IMG/VR virus record: IMGVR_UViG_3300035666_000159
Coordinates: 1-24,144 of that record
Source: a virus
Reading direction: 5' to 3' (one strand)
DNA length: 24,144 bases
A model generated the notes under the pieces. The model was not told the origin of the DNA. It did not search any database and saw only the letters and a program-made list of their open reading frames with translations. This document shows positions 1 to 6,299 of this stretch, in pieces. The position numbers were made by a program, and so were the translations under genes. Numbering within the stretch: the first letter of the stretch is position 1; the number at the start of each line of letters is the position of its first letter.

Positions 1-729
1 GTCGCACAGATCAAACGCATTGGTCATAAGCGAATCACGGAAGATCTGCGTATAGTTCTGAGTGCCATCCTTCGCCACACGTGGGGTCTGAGCATCTGCA
101 AGCTTGTCACTCATGTGCTTCAACACATCATGAAGTCTCGTCCACAGGTCTTTCATCGCATCCTGTAACTTGTTATTGAATGATTCTTCGTATTGTTGAC
201 GCAGTTCATCGATCACTTGCTGACCGGCACGAAGGCGAAAGTCATTGGCAGTTGCAAGTGGCGTGATGTTGTAACGAAAGCGGAACTTTCCACGCAGTTG
301 TTCTGCATCGGGGTACTCGTCGCGGTCAAACAAATCGCCAAGCTGAAAGGCTGCTGCTGATACCAGTTGCGGATACTCTACTAAGAACTGATCCACCGCA
401 TCTTCAAATTGTTTTTTGTAGGCGTCGAGCGTCGGCTTGTACGTAAAGAAGTTAGCGAATGGCAACAGACGTGAGCCGCTGTCCGACCACAGCATCGTCT
501 GCTCATAGTGCCACGTGCGGATCGTACCGACGAGCTTGTTAAGTTCATCGAGCTTCTGCGTACCGGCAAGCAGGTGCTTGTTGTAGTTGCCTGCCTTGAC
601 CTTGGTGTTCTTGTTGTGGTCAACCTCCTGCGAGACTTTCTTATCAAGCTTACGTGCAGTCCACAGGCTGATGTTCAGATCGACAACGACTGCATCAGAT
701 ACATCGACAACCATAATATCGTTACTCAT
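1..729 (-). CDS. DUF3150-like protein, partial (3' end beyond the window)
   Basis: An open frame runs from ATG at 729-727 to the window edge, giving 243 residues without a stop; the C-terminus is missing. The start has a good ribosome site (AGGAGAGTG, then AT, then ATG), the same cassette used by the VWA and MoxR genes of this strand. The N-terminus reads VVVDLNISLWTARKLDKKV, which resembles the start of DUF3150 proteins as I remember them (a beta strand, then SxWxGRK or similar). The middle has LLPFANFFTYKPTLDAYKKQ, then a long charged helical stretch. DUF3150 has no known biochemical activity. Finding it near a MoxR ATPase and a VWA protein supports the assignment, because such genes tend to travel together. 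No membrane segment or signal peptide is visible. That the frame is coding is nearly certain; the family name is tentative. Confidence 0.6.
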   Translation of the reverse strand, partial: MSNDIMVVDVSDAVVVDLNISLWTARKLDKKVSQEVDHNKNTKVKAGNYNKHLLAGTQKLDELNKLVGTIRTWHYEQTMLWSDSGSRLLPFANFFTYKPTLDAYKKQFEDAVDQFLVEYPQLVSAAAFQLGDLFDRDEYPDAEQLRGKFRFRYNITPLATANDFRLRAGQQVIDELRQQYEESFNNKLQDAMKDLWTRLHDVLKHMSDKLADAQTPRVAKDGTQNYTQIFRDSLMTNAFDLCD

Positions 730-741
730 ATCACTCTCCTG

Positions 742-936
742 TTAGTAAAAGAATCTGTGCTGCATGGGTTTAGGGTCCATCAAAGCAATGATTGCCTTGA
801 ACTCTTCTTCATCGCTCCACGGGATAACAACTTCTCGTGCGTCGGTTACAGTCTTACGTAATAGTCGGTAGTGCTTCCTGTCATGTGCTATGTGGTGAAT
901 CTCCTCGATGATGTACTCGTACTCGGGATCGTTCAT
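742..936 (-). CDS. hypothetical protein, 64 aa
   Basis: Small acidic protein starting MNDPEYEYIIEEIHHIAHD and ending KPMQHRFFY. I do not recognise the family. The ATG overlaps the stop of the upstream gene by four bases (ATGA at 933-936), so translation is probably coupled. Its stop lies 12 bases before the next start, directly ahead of the AGGAGAGTG ribosome site of the DUF3150-like gene. Mostly helical and charged, with no membrane segment or metal motif. Reality is supported by the tight fit in the operon. Confidence 0.65.
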   Translation of the reverse strand: MNDPEYEYIIEEIHHIAHDRKHYRLLRKTVTDAREVVIPWSDEEEFKAIIALMDPKPMQHRFFY

Positions 937-1157
937 GACCGTCCCATCACTCTACCCAACGCCATAGCTTCTTCGTAGGTCATGCACTCGGCTAGTACCT
1001 CAACTTTAAAAAGTCTTTTTTGTTTCCAGTTGTAGACCTCACTCATCGGTACTACGCGTATTTGAGACACTTGGCTCACGGGAGATGCTTGGTTATTAAT
1101 TTCATCCCAATGCTCAACACGTATGAGTGCCTGATCTGGTTTGGTTAACCTACTCAT
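933..1157 (-). CDS. hypothetical protein, 74 aa
   Basis: Unknown small protein beginning MSRLTKPDQALIRVEHWDE and ending LGRVMGRS. I place the start at ATG 1157; a GTG directly before it (1160) is the alternative. There is no clear Shine-Dalgarno, but the start lies inside the 3' end of the upstream gene (stop at 1152-1150), so reinitiation or coupling is likely. The C-terminal half (FKVEVLAECMTYEEAMALGR) looks like a beta strand followed by a helix, the layout of small phage proteins that end in a 'YEEAMAL' type helix. No function can be given. Confidence 0.65.
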   Translation of the reverse strand: MSRLTKPDQALIRVEHWDEINNQASPVSQVSQIRVVPMSEVYNWKQKRLFKVEVLAECMTYEEAMALGRVMGRS

Positions 1158-1350
1158 CACGATTTGTTAAGTCGTACTTAACATCTCCGAGGATCTCCTT
1201 CTCAATAAACACGCGAGACATCAGCAGTACGAACTGCGTGTAGTTAAGATCAAGCCCTGTCTTTTCTTTGTACAAGCCCTTGGCTTTGTCGATTGACTTG
1301 CGAGCGTCGTCACGGATGAGTAGTGCTTTGTATGATTTTGCGCTTGGCAT
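1150..1350 (-). CDS. hypothetical protein, 66 aa, 3' end runs through a degenerate palindrome
   Basis: Lysine-rich, largely helical protein (MPSAKSYKALLIRDDARKS at the N-terminus, then IDKAKGLYKEKTGLDLNYTQF). The start follows the upstream stop closely: the TAA of the VWA gene lies 2 bases before the ATG, and TGAGGAC upstream is a plausible ribosome site. The size and the TQFVLLM segment recall ribbon-helix-helix type small DNA-binding proteins, but this is only a resemblance. The final residues DVKYDLT are encoded by a degenerate copy of the 17-bp repeat (1166-1182) in the orientation that lacks an in-frame stop, so the protein continues eight residues past the point where its relatives in this operon end in VK-stop. 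Confidence 0.7.
   Translation of the reverse strand: MPSAKSYKALLIRDDARKSIDKAKGLYKEKTGLDLNYTQFVLLMSRVFIEKEILGDVKYDLTNRDE
1166..1182. repeat. degenerate copy of the 17-bp palindrome, inside a gene
   Basis: GTTAAGTCGTACTTAAC differs at one base from the plus-strand GTTAAGTAGTACTTAAC form. It lies inside the 3' end of the gene at 1150-1350 and is read as sense codons for VKYDLT. Confidence 0.7.
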
Positions 1351-1352
1351 GA

Positions 1353-2552
1353 TTAGTCCTCAATATAAACAGATGTGCCAACGTCGGCAGTGATACTTCT
1401 TGTAGTGATACCCCACAACACAGGGCACGTCCAACCCACACCCCAGGTCGGCACATAGCCATCGGTCAGCACCACGCAGCACTCGGCCTTGATGTTCTGC
1501 TCCTTCATGTAGTCCACGATACATTGTGGGTTAGTGCCACCACCACCGTTAGGCTTAGTTGTTGTGAGCAGTGACTCGTACTGATCCGGTTCATACTTCT
1601 CGTGCTGACATACTTGTGTGTCCCAGTACAGCAGATCGATACCCTCGGGTGTCACGTTGCGACAGATCGCCGTAAGCTCACCAAGAAACTGTCCGATGTC
1701 CTCCACACCGATAGACCCTGACATATCGAGCGCGATCACAAGCCTACCAACAGACTCACCGATGAGCGAGGGCATGTAGATATCCCGATCAACCCACCGT
1801 CTGTTTGGCTTGCGCCACGTGGATACATCTTTATCTGCACAGTAAGATGTTATGAAGTCACGCAACACCTCACGCCAATTCACCTTGGGTTCCAGTGCTT
1901 CGGTAACCTCACGTGGGACGTTGCCTTTCATCTTCCCTGCTAGTAGGGCACCTTGTCGCAGAGCCTGCTCAATCTCTCGACCGAGAGCTTCTCGTTCTTC
2001 TCGGGACATCTCTTTTGCTTCATCCCATCCATGATCGTCGAGCACGTCCTGTCCACCCGCTTGCGAGCCATCCTGACCATCACTTGATGTCTGACCATCA
2101 CCTCCTCCGCCGTTATCTTTAAGTAATCGAAACACCGTCCCCGCGTCCATGCCACGATACTGCTCATCGAGCAGCCCACACGCTGGCACTCGCACCTCCA
2201 CACCTTTAGGGTCCGAGTCGTAGATCATGAGATTAATCACGTAATCGCAAGCGTAGTTAGCCCTGCGAGGGTTCTGCCTGTGAAGATCTTCCCAGATAGT
2301 CAGATGCCTGAACGCCTTGTGCATGTTCTCGTGCAGGATCAAACCCTTCAGCTCGGCATCGGTCAGCCCATCCACAAACTTGCGTCCATACCGCACGTTA
2401 CGACCATCGGTGTACGCAGTGGGACAACCCGTATCGAGCACCTCATTCTTACCCATAAGGAAGATGCCTGAGTACAGGCAGTACTTGGGGTTGTTCATCA
2501 AGGCAATGTGTGCCTTCTGTATACGCTGCTCAGCAGATAGTTTTTGTGTCAT
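1353..2552 (-). CDS. VWA-domain protein with N-terminal HExxH metallopeptidase-like domain (DUF2201 type)
   Basis: A 399-residue protein with two parts. Residues about 60-130 hold HENMH at 74-78, the HExxH zinc motif, with ANYACDYVIN downstream supplying D103 as a possible third ligand; this matches the peptidase-like N-terminal domain of DUF2201 proteins. A Gly/Asp/Gln-rich linker covers about 147-175. Residues about 268-399 form a VWA domain with a MIDAS: DMSGS at 276-280, a threonine near 340 and TD at 363-364. Such proteins partner with MoxR AAA+ ATPases (as in RavA-ViaA, CobS-CobT, NorQ-NorD), and the gene directly upstream here encodes one. The start is fixed by AAGGAGAGTGATATG. One palindrome copy (2565-2581) fills the gap to the ATPase gene. 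Whether the peptidase domain is active cannot be told from sequence. Confidence 0.88.
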   Translation of the reverse strand: MTQKLSAEQRIQKAHIALMNNPKYCLYSGIFLMGKNEVLDTGCPTAYTDGRNVRYGRKFVDGLTDAELKGLILHENMHKAFRHLTIWEDLHRQNPRRANYACDYVINLMIYDSDPKGVEVRVPACGLLDEQYRGMDAGTVFRLLKDNGGGGDGQTSSDGQDGSQAGGQDVLDDHGWDEAKEMSREEREALGREIEQALRQGALLAGKMKGNVPREVTEALEPKVNWREVLRDFITSYCADKDVSTWRKPNRRWVDRDIYMPSLIGESVGRLVIALDMSGSIGVEDIGQFLGELTAICRNVTPEGIDLLYWDTQVCQHEKYEPDQYESLLTTTKPNGGGGTNPQCIVDYMKEQNIKAECCVVLTDGYVPTWGVGWTCPVLWGITTRSITADVGTSVYIED

Positions 2553-2564
2553 ATCACTCTCCTT

Positions 2565-2581
2565 GTTAAGTACTACTTAAC
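2565..2581. repeat. 17-bp palindrome copy between MoxR and VWA genes
   Basis: Exact copy; the minus strand reads GTTAAGTAGTACTTAAC. Its first base on that strand is the G of the MoxR stop TAG, and it lies just before the VWA ribosome site. Confidence 0.95.
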
Positions 2582-3687
2582 TAAAATGCCCACTGATTTT
2601 TAACTGCCCATGCTTTGAACTTACTGTTACGAGCGAGGATGCCTTGCTTGGACGTGGACCGCATACCAGACTTGGCAAAGAGTGCCTGCATCTCCATCTC
2701 AAGCCGCTCGGCATAGTCGAGCCACGCATCGAGTGTCTTCTCGTCAACCCGTGTGAGTGCACTGAACACCACGAGAATCTTAGCCACCACGTCATGCTCC
2801 CCAGGCAGCTTAGCGTTCTTAGGGTTAGCGATGATCTGCTCCCACGTCGGCAGCTTGTCCACCACCGTAAAGAAAGCCTGCATGTCACGTGCTGCACTCT
2901 CACCGATAGTGCCTGCCATCAACGTCTGCGTAACCATGTCGCCCAAGTGATGCCGCTGCTTGGCAATGTCCGAGGCTTTCTCCAACGAGCGAGGTGTAAC
3001 AAACGCTGTCGTAGGTTTGGTCGGGTGAAAGATGTACTGATTCTCACGCTGTGCAGGGTCGGTGTAACTCTCAAGCGATTGGGGTGTCTGCTTAACCCAC
3101 GCAATAACTTCTGGTGCGATGTTGTTGTCCAATGCCCAGGCACCCCACGAGTCAGTGTCCACACTCCCATCTGCCGTAAACCCTGCGTGTGGCTTGCGGA
3201 CCTGCACAATACAAGCACGGTTACGAGCATGCGCTTCGAGCAGATCACCCACACCATCGGTTGATAAGTTAGTGGTACCGAACACAATAGAGTCTTTGTG
3301 CAGATAGTCCGAACCGATACGCTTCTCCAGCATAAGCGTAAGCAGCACGTTCTTAACAGACTTCATTGCCTTGCCGATCTCATCAAGCATAACGATCACG
3401 GGCTTGTTAGTGTGCAGCTTGAACCGTGCGTTAGGGGCGAACCGAGTAACCCGCACACCATTCTCCTCAACGGTAAAGGGCAGTGCAAAGTCAGACAGAT
3501 CGAGCAGGGTGCAGTCGATATACGCAGTCTCATACTCAGGCATGATGTCCTTGAGCGTACGCAACACACTAGACTTGCCAATCCCAGGCTCGCCTTGACC
3601 GATCACCGTAACATCTTTACCGACAGTTGCAACTGACAATGCAAACTCACGCAACGACAACGAATTACCTAAACTAATAGTAGCCAT
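2581..3687 (-). CDS. MoxR-type AAA+ ATPase
   Basis: A 368-residue cytosolic ATPase, the expected partner of the VWA protein downstream. Walker A is GEPGIGKSS at 32-40 (K38), Walker B is VIVMLDE near 97-103 (D102, E103), sensor 1 is FGTTN ending at N140, followed by GVGDLLEAHARNR, which carries possible arginine-finger residues. MoxR ATPases remodel or activate client proteins, often loading metals or cofactors through VWA partners. I start at ATG 3687 (MATISLG), because the in-frame ATG at 3699 is part of the ribosome site GGAGAGTGAT. The gene has a near-consensus promoter 60 bases upstream (3750-3778) and a palindrome copy (3703-3719) between promoter and start, so it begins a transcription unit. 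The TAG stop shares its last base with the next palindrome copy at 2565-2581. Confidence 0.92.
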   Translation of the reverse strand: MATISLGNSLSLREFALSVATVGKDVTVIGQGEPGIGKSSVLRTLKDIMPEYETAYIDCTLLDLSDFALPFTVEENGVRVTRFAPNARFKLHTNKPVIVMLDEIGKAMKSVKNVLLTLMLEKRIGSDYLHKDSIVFGTTNLSTDGVGDLLEAHARNRACIVQVRKPHAGFTADGSVDTDSWGAWALDNNIAPEVIAWVKQTPQSLESYTDPAQRENQYIFHPTKPTTAFVTPRSLEKASDIAKQRHHLGDMVTQTLMAGTIGESAARDMQAFFTVVDKLPTWEQIIANPKNAKLPGEHDVVAKILVVFSALTRVDEKTLDAWLDYAERLEMEMQALFAKSGMRSTSKQGILARNSKFKAWAVKNQWAF

Positions 3688-3702
3688 ATCACTCTCCATA
3701 AA

Positions 3703-3719
3703 GTTAAGTACTACTTAAC
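3703..3719. repeat. 17-bp palindrome copy in the MoxR leader
   Basis: Exact copy, G-centred on the minus strand. It lies about 25-40 bases downstream of the predicted transcription start of the promoter at 3750-3778 and just upstream of the MoxR ribosome site, an operator-like place. Confidence 0.95.
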
Positions 3720-3749
3720 AACGTTTCCCAATTCACATCTTATAACTAC

Positions 3750-3778
3750 ATTATAACACTAAATTCTGTCTATGTCTA
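3750..3778 (-). promoter_or_regulatory. sigma70-type promoter for the MoxR/VWA unit
   Basis: On the minus strand, -35 TAGACA (3778-3773), a 17-base spacer and a perfect -10 TATAAT (3755-3750). Predicted start near 3743, giving a short leader that contains a palindrome copy before the MoxR start at 3687. The -35 lies within the end of the upstream gene. Confidence 0.75.
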
Positions 3779-4617
3779 GTACCTACCTCGATGTCACGTG
3801 TGGTGTAGAAGTCTCTCTGCGTACGCACCACTGCACTGAACCATGTAGCCATGAAGTCAACAGGCACGTGATACCCTTTCGAACTTTTTGTAACGGTAGC
3901 GTTACCGTATCTCAGACGTTGTAAGAGTACGGCTTCCCACTTTGACTCATCCTGCAACAACTCAACCAATGTCTCGTAGCGATCACGCGTCGGCACATAC
4001 GTACGCTCAATCGCGTTCGATAGTTCTTGGTCTCTCACAGCTTCAAACACACGATCCCTTGCGACTAACCCATCGCTCAGGCTCAGCATCACACGGCAGT
4101 AATCGAGGAAGGGCTTCACCCGCTCGCGTTGTTCTTTAGCTAGCTTGCGATCCACCACCCACTGCTTAACGTGTAAGAACTTATCTGTTTTGTATTTACG
4201 TGACTCGGGGTCGTATTCAATCTCAAGGGGTTCTGAGTCCGGCATTGGCACGAAGGTATTGCATGTGCCATGAGCAGCGAGATACAACCATATCTTGTTC
4301 TTACTTATATGGGCAGATGTTACCGGACAGTGATTGTGAATAAACTCTCTCGTGGTCGGTGTGTGCCATCCATTCAAATTAAATATAACGTTACCATTTG
4401 GGCGAAACAGAAACACATTAGTGTTGTGAAACTTCCCACCGTACAGCACCTCACCCGTAACTCTATCCACCACACGCACCACTTGCTCCCAGTCCCTGCG
4501 TCTCGCACCGATGGGTCGCACATCGATAGACCGTCCACGTATGGGCTTGGTCCTCTCATACTTATCTTCTAGATTTTTGTAGTTGTGGTTAATTAATTTG
4601 TGGTTAGGTAATGTCAT
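3751..4617 (-). CDS. hypothetical protein, 288 aa
   Basis: The largest unknown of the left arm. It starts MTLPNHKLINHNYKN and is basic, with many Arg residues. A central part (DRVTGEVLYGGKFHNTNVF, then FNLNGWHTPTTREFI) looks beta-rich, followed by a helical charged region and a tail SSKGYHVPVDFMATWFSAV. The pattern 'FHNTNVFLFRPNGNVIFNLNGWHTPTTRE' resembles short beta-strand modules of phage proteins of unknown role that handle local substrates, but I cannot name a family. I prefer ATG 4617 because it lies six bases after AGGAG; ATG 4620 is only three bases after it. The 5' end overlaps the upstream gene by 14 bases. The 3' end contains the -35 element of the MoxR promoter. Confidence 0.8.
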   Translation of the reverse strand: MTLPNHKLINHNYKNLEDKYERTKPIRGRSIDVRPIGARRRDWEQVVRVVDRVTGEVLYGGKFHNTNVFLFRPNGNVIFNLNGWHTPTTREFIHNHCPVTSAHISKNKIWLYLAAHGTCNTFVPMPDSEPLEIEYDPESRKYKTDKFLHVKQWVVDRKLAKEQRERVKPFLDYCRVMLSLSDGLVARDRVFEAVRDQELSNAIERTYVPTRDRYETLVELLQDESKWEAVLLQRLRYGNATVTKSSKGYHVPVDFMATWFSAVVRTQRDFYTTRDIEVGTRHRQNLVL

Positions 4618-4813
4618 CATTCACTCCTATAGTTAATGTATGTAACGTTTTCATTTCTTCTTCAGTACCTCGGGCAACTTCTACCCACGCATCTAAGTGC
4701 TGCTCGTTAGGGTCATCGCCTAGTGGCACGACGATATATCCAGCGTATAAAACAGAAGGTGCTACCGAACCTTCAAGCAGCTCTCTCCATATCAGCAGTG
4801 CATGTGTATCCAT
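4604..4813 (-). CDS. hypothetical protein, 69 aa, start abuts a palindrome copy
   Basis: Acidic protein (MDTHALLIWRELLEGSVAPS at the N-terminus, ending IGVNDDIT). No family recognised. The ATG begins on the first base after the 17-bp palindrome (4814-4830), and there is no usual Shine-Dalgarno. The stop of the upstream gene lies inside the palindrome, eight bases before this ATG, so terminating ribosomes could restart here. This is inference from spacing. Confidence 0.6.
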   Translation of the reverse strand: MDTHALLIWRELLEGSVAPSVLYAGYIVVPLGDDPNEQHLDAWVEVARGTEEEMKTLHTLTIGVNDDIT

Positions 4814-4830
4814 GTTAAGTACTACTTAAC
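4814..4830. repeat. 17-bp palindrome copy at a gene junction
   Basis: Exact copy, G-centred on the minus strand. It supplies the last two codons and the TAG stop of the gene at 4822-5007 and touches the ATG of the next gene. Confidence 0.95.
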
Positions 4831-5007
4831 TTTCTCAACTAATTCCCACCCGTGTCGTATCAATCCAGCATCGCTATACACGTGATCGAACTTGTCGAAG
4901 ATACGCATAAACGCTTTAGCTTCACCAAGCGTCAGCCCAACGAACTTAATCAGGAACTCATTCCCGTCTTGGCACATCTGTACATGTGCTGTGTACTTGT
5001 CACTCAT
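4822..5007 (-). CDS. hypothetical protein, 61 aa, stop codon provided by the palindrome
   Basis: Small protein MSDKYTAHVQMCQDGNEFLI... with a beta-beta-helix look: the helix LTLGEAKAFMRIFDKFD follows two strands. Start chosen at ATG 5007, preceded by GGGGAAG and overlapping the upstream stop by four bases (ATGA at 5004-5007); a longer frame to 5037 would run back into the upstream gene. The last codons GTT AAG TAG (Val-Lys-stop) are the first nine bases of the palindrome copy at 4814-4830. Function unknown. Confidence 0.68.
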   Translation of the reverse strand: MSDKYTAHVQMCQDGNEFLIKFVGLTLGEAKAFMRIFDKFDHVYSDAGLIRHGWELVEKVK

Positions 5008-5168
5008 TTCACTTCCCCCATGCTTTCTATTTCCCAAATGGCATCGTTCAAAATTCTTTCCCTTTCTAAATATTCATAGGCTTTGTTCTCAGCGTCATCT
5101 TTGTTTTCCGCTTCGACCTCTATCGTCATCCAAGATATTTTCTTGAACTCAACTTCAAACTTCTTCAT
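5004..5168 (-). CDS. small beta-alpha-beta protein, 54 aa, DpnD/PcfM-like
   Basis: A 54-residue protein starting MKKFEVEFKKISWMTIEVEA, then a helix with ENKDDAENKAYEYLERER, then a final strand, ending in MGEVK. The plan (MK-x-FEV strand, second strand ending in (V/I)xAE, helix with DDAxxKA) matches small DpnD/PcfM-type proteins as I remember them and matches the 56-aa protein at 6129-6299 in this window, which also ends in GEVK. The start has an excellent site (AAGGAGATAGAT before ATG) and the stop overlaps the next ATG. DpnD/PcfM proteins have no clear function. Coding confidence is good; the family is tentative. Confidence 0.7.
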   Translation of the reverse strand: MKKFEVEFKKISWMTIEVEAENKDDAENKAYEYLERERILNDAIWEIESMGEVK

Positions 5169-5178
5169 ATCTATCTCC

Positions 5179-5649
5179 TTAAAAGTTACCTTCTGCTACC
5201 TGAAAACACGTCAACCCATTACGCCTCCACATGTCAACAACTTGCTGCCTGTCATCAAGCACAAACAGCACACGATCCTTGTCGATGTGCGCGTCGAGAA
5301 TCTCCTGCTTCACGACGTTGTCGGCACGGAAGTCGCCGTCCTTACGCATGAGTAAAGTGAACTCATAGATGTGGCACATGTCTACTATCCACGCTTCGGT
5401 ATCGGCACGGCAACGCTCAGGTCTACCTGTGCAAAAGATGAGGTTGTAAATCGCACCCTCATAAAACATAAACTTGTCTAACACGTGCAGCACGGGTACA
5501 TTCACTGTGTCCTCACGCACTCCTGCGTAGAACGCATCCCAGTTGGGCTTGCGTCTTAGTCCCGCACCATCTGTTTTCTGCACATGGTGCACACGGTGCT
5601 CGCAGTTAGCGAGCGTCCCATCTAAATCACAAACAATAATGTCTTTCAT
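5179..5649 (-). CDS. HAD-superfamily phosphatase, like the T4 Pnk 3'-phosphatase domain
   Basis: A 156-residue stand-alone HAD hydrolase. Motif I is CDLDGT (nucleophile D8, acid D10), motif II is FCTGR (T74), the motif III region is MRKDGDFRADNVVK (K103), and motif IV is FVLDDR (D132, D133). The segments MRKDGDFRADNVVK and FVLDDRQQVVDMWR closely resemble the C-terminal phosphatase domain of T4 polynucleotide kinase, which removes 3'-phosphates from nucleic acid ends before ligation. Here no kinase domain is attached. I chose ATG 5649 because AAGGAGATAGAT precedes it; the longer frame to 5802 lies over the next gene. A role in repair of nicked DNA or RNA is likely but a nucleotide phosphatase role cannot be excluded. 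Confidence 0.85.
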   Translation of the reverse strand: MKDIIVCDLDGTLANCEHRVHHVQKTDGAGLRRKPNWDAFYAGVREDTVNVPVLHVLDKFMFYEGAIYNLIFCTGRPERCRADTEAWIVDMCHIYEFTLLMRKDGDFRADNVVKQEILDAHIDKDRVLFVLDDRQQVVDMWRRNGLTCFQVAEGNF

Positions 5650-5659
5650 ATCTATCTCC

Positions 5660-5884
5660 TTAATCAAACTCAGCACCGTCATAGCATCCGGCAAAGAAGT
5701 GCGGACCAACGAAGGCTCGCACGTAACCCACAGCCCATCTGCGGGTTGGTTTAGGACAGTCTTGTCGCCACTCTTTGTCAGCGCGTGATGTAGGCCATTC
5801 ACGCTCGGGTTTCTGCAACGCCCATGCCAGCATCTTTCGCACCGTAGTACGTTTGTTTTTATAAAACGTTTTCTTGGTTCTCAT
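5660..5884 (-). CDS. hypothetical basic protein, 74 aa
   Basis: Strongly basic N-terminus (MRTKKTFYKNKRTTVRKML) followed by a Trp-rich middle (EREWPTSRADKEWRQD) and a C-terminus VGPHFFAGCYDGAEFD. The ATG overlaps the stop of the upstream gene (ATGA at 5881-5884), and its own TAA is just before the ribosome site of the HAD gene. No family recognised; the charge would allow nucleic-acid binding. Confidence 0.68.
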   Translation of the reverse strand: MRTKKTFYKNKRTTVRKMLAWALQKPEREWPTSRADKEWRQDCPKPTRRWAVGYVRAFVGPHFFAGCYDGAEFD

Positions 5885-6108
5885 TCTTCCCTCTCACCAA
5901 AAATAAGTTTCTCGCCATGCCTACTTGCGTAGGTGTTTGTGTTTCTTCTGGCGATCATCATGTAGTCAGCCATTTCGTAAGCTGCCTCAGCGAGGGATGG
6001 CATAGCCTCCTCATACCAATGTTCAAAGATGTCGTCCTCGTACATCTTTCGGAGTATGTCCATCATCGCTTGCATAGCAAGCCCCGCAAAGTGATCTCTC
6101 AGTTCCAT
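5881..6108 (-). CDS. small phage protein, 75 aa, 'RDHFAGLAMQA' type
   Basis: Acidic helical protein beginning MELRDHFAGLAMQAMMD and containing AAYEMADYMMIARRN. The opening (L-RD-x-FA-x-x-AMQ) and the later AYxMADxMMxAR recur in many small phage proteins that I know only as hypotheticals. The start follows AAGGAGAGAGAA. A palindrome copy (6121-6137) lies 13 bases upstream. Function unknown. Confidence 0.75.
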   Translation of the reverse strand: MELRDHFAGLAMQAMMDILRKMYEDDIFEHWYEEAMPSLAEAAYEMADYMMIARRNTNTYASRHGEKLIFGEREE

Positions 6109-6120
6109 TTCTCTCTCCTT

Positions 6121-6137
6121 GTTAAGTACTACTTAAC
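6121..6137. repeat. 17-bp palindrome copy at a gene junction
   Basis: Exact copy, G-centred on the minus strand. It supplies Val-Lys-stop of the gene at 6129-6299 and precedes the ribosome site of the gene starting at 6108. Confidence 0.95.
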
Positions 6138-6299
6138 TTCACCTTCGACGCGCACCTCCACGTCGTAATCATCTGCATCACGCATGATGATCTGCCCTAC
6201 ATCGTTCCACGCTTGCTTGTGTGCGTCCTCGATAGACTCAGCATCGATATAGACTGTGTAGTACTGCTGCGCCATCACTAATACTTCAAACGTTTTCAT
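6129..6299 (-). CDS. small beta-alpha-beta protein, 56 aa, DpnD/PcfM-like; stop codon in the palindrome
   Basis: Protein starting MKTFEVLVMAQQYYTVYIDA, then AESIEDAHKQAW, then a charged end with DADDYDVEVRV, finishing GEVK. The beta-strand, (V/I)xAE, helix, 'DADDY', strand order fits DpnD/PcfM-type proteins, and the gene is probably a paralogue of 5004-5168. ATG 6299 overlaps the upstream stop by four bases (ATGA). Its final GTT AAG TAG is contained in the palindrome copy at 6121-6137. The gene is short and easily missed, but the overlap pattern and paralogy make it convincing. Confidence 0.72.
   Translation of the reverse strand: MKTFEVLVMAQQYYTVYIDAESIEDAHKQAWNDVGQIIMRDADDYDVEVRVEGEVK

Noticed and set aside
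2565-2581. 17-bp palindromes as intrinsic terminators
   Set aside because: The stem is AT-rich with only seven pairs and no T tract follows; the true terminators in the window (8375, 8322, 17758) look quite different.
2644-3264. 206-codon plus-strand frame
   Set aside because: Lies antisense to the MoxR gene, whose Walker motifs and ribosome site are clear; the product is Cys/His/Arg-rich low-quality sequence typical of a shadow frame.
5650-5802. N-terminal extension of the HAD phosphatase to 5802
   Set aside because: The added residues are the neighbouring gene in another frame, and the strong ribosome site is directly before ATG 5649.
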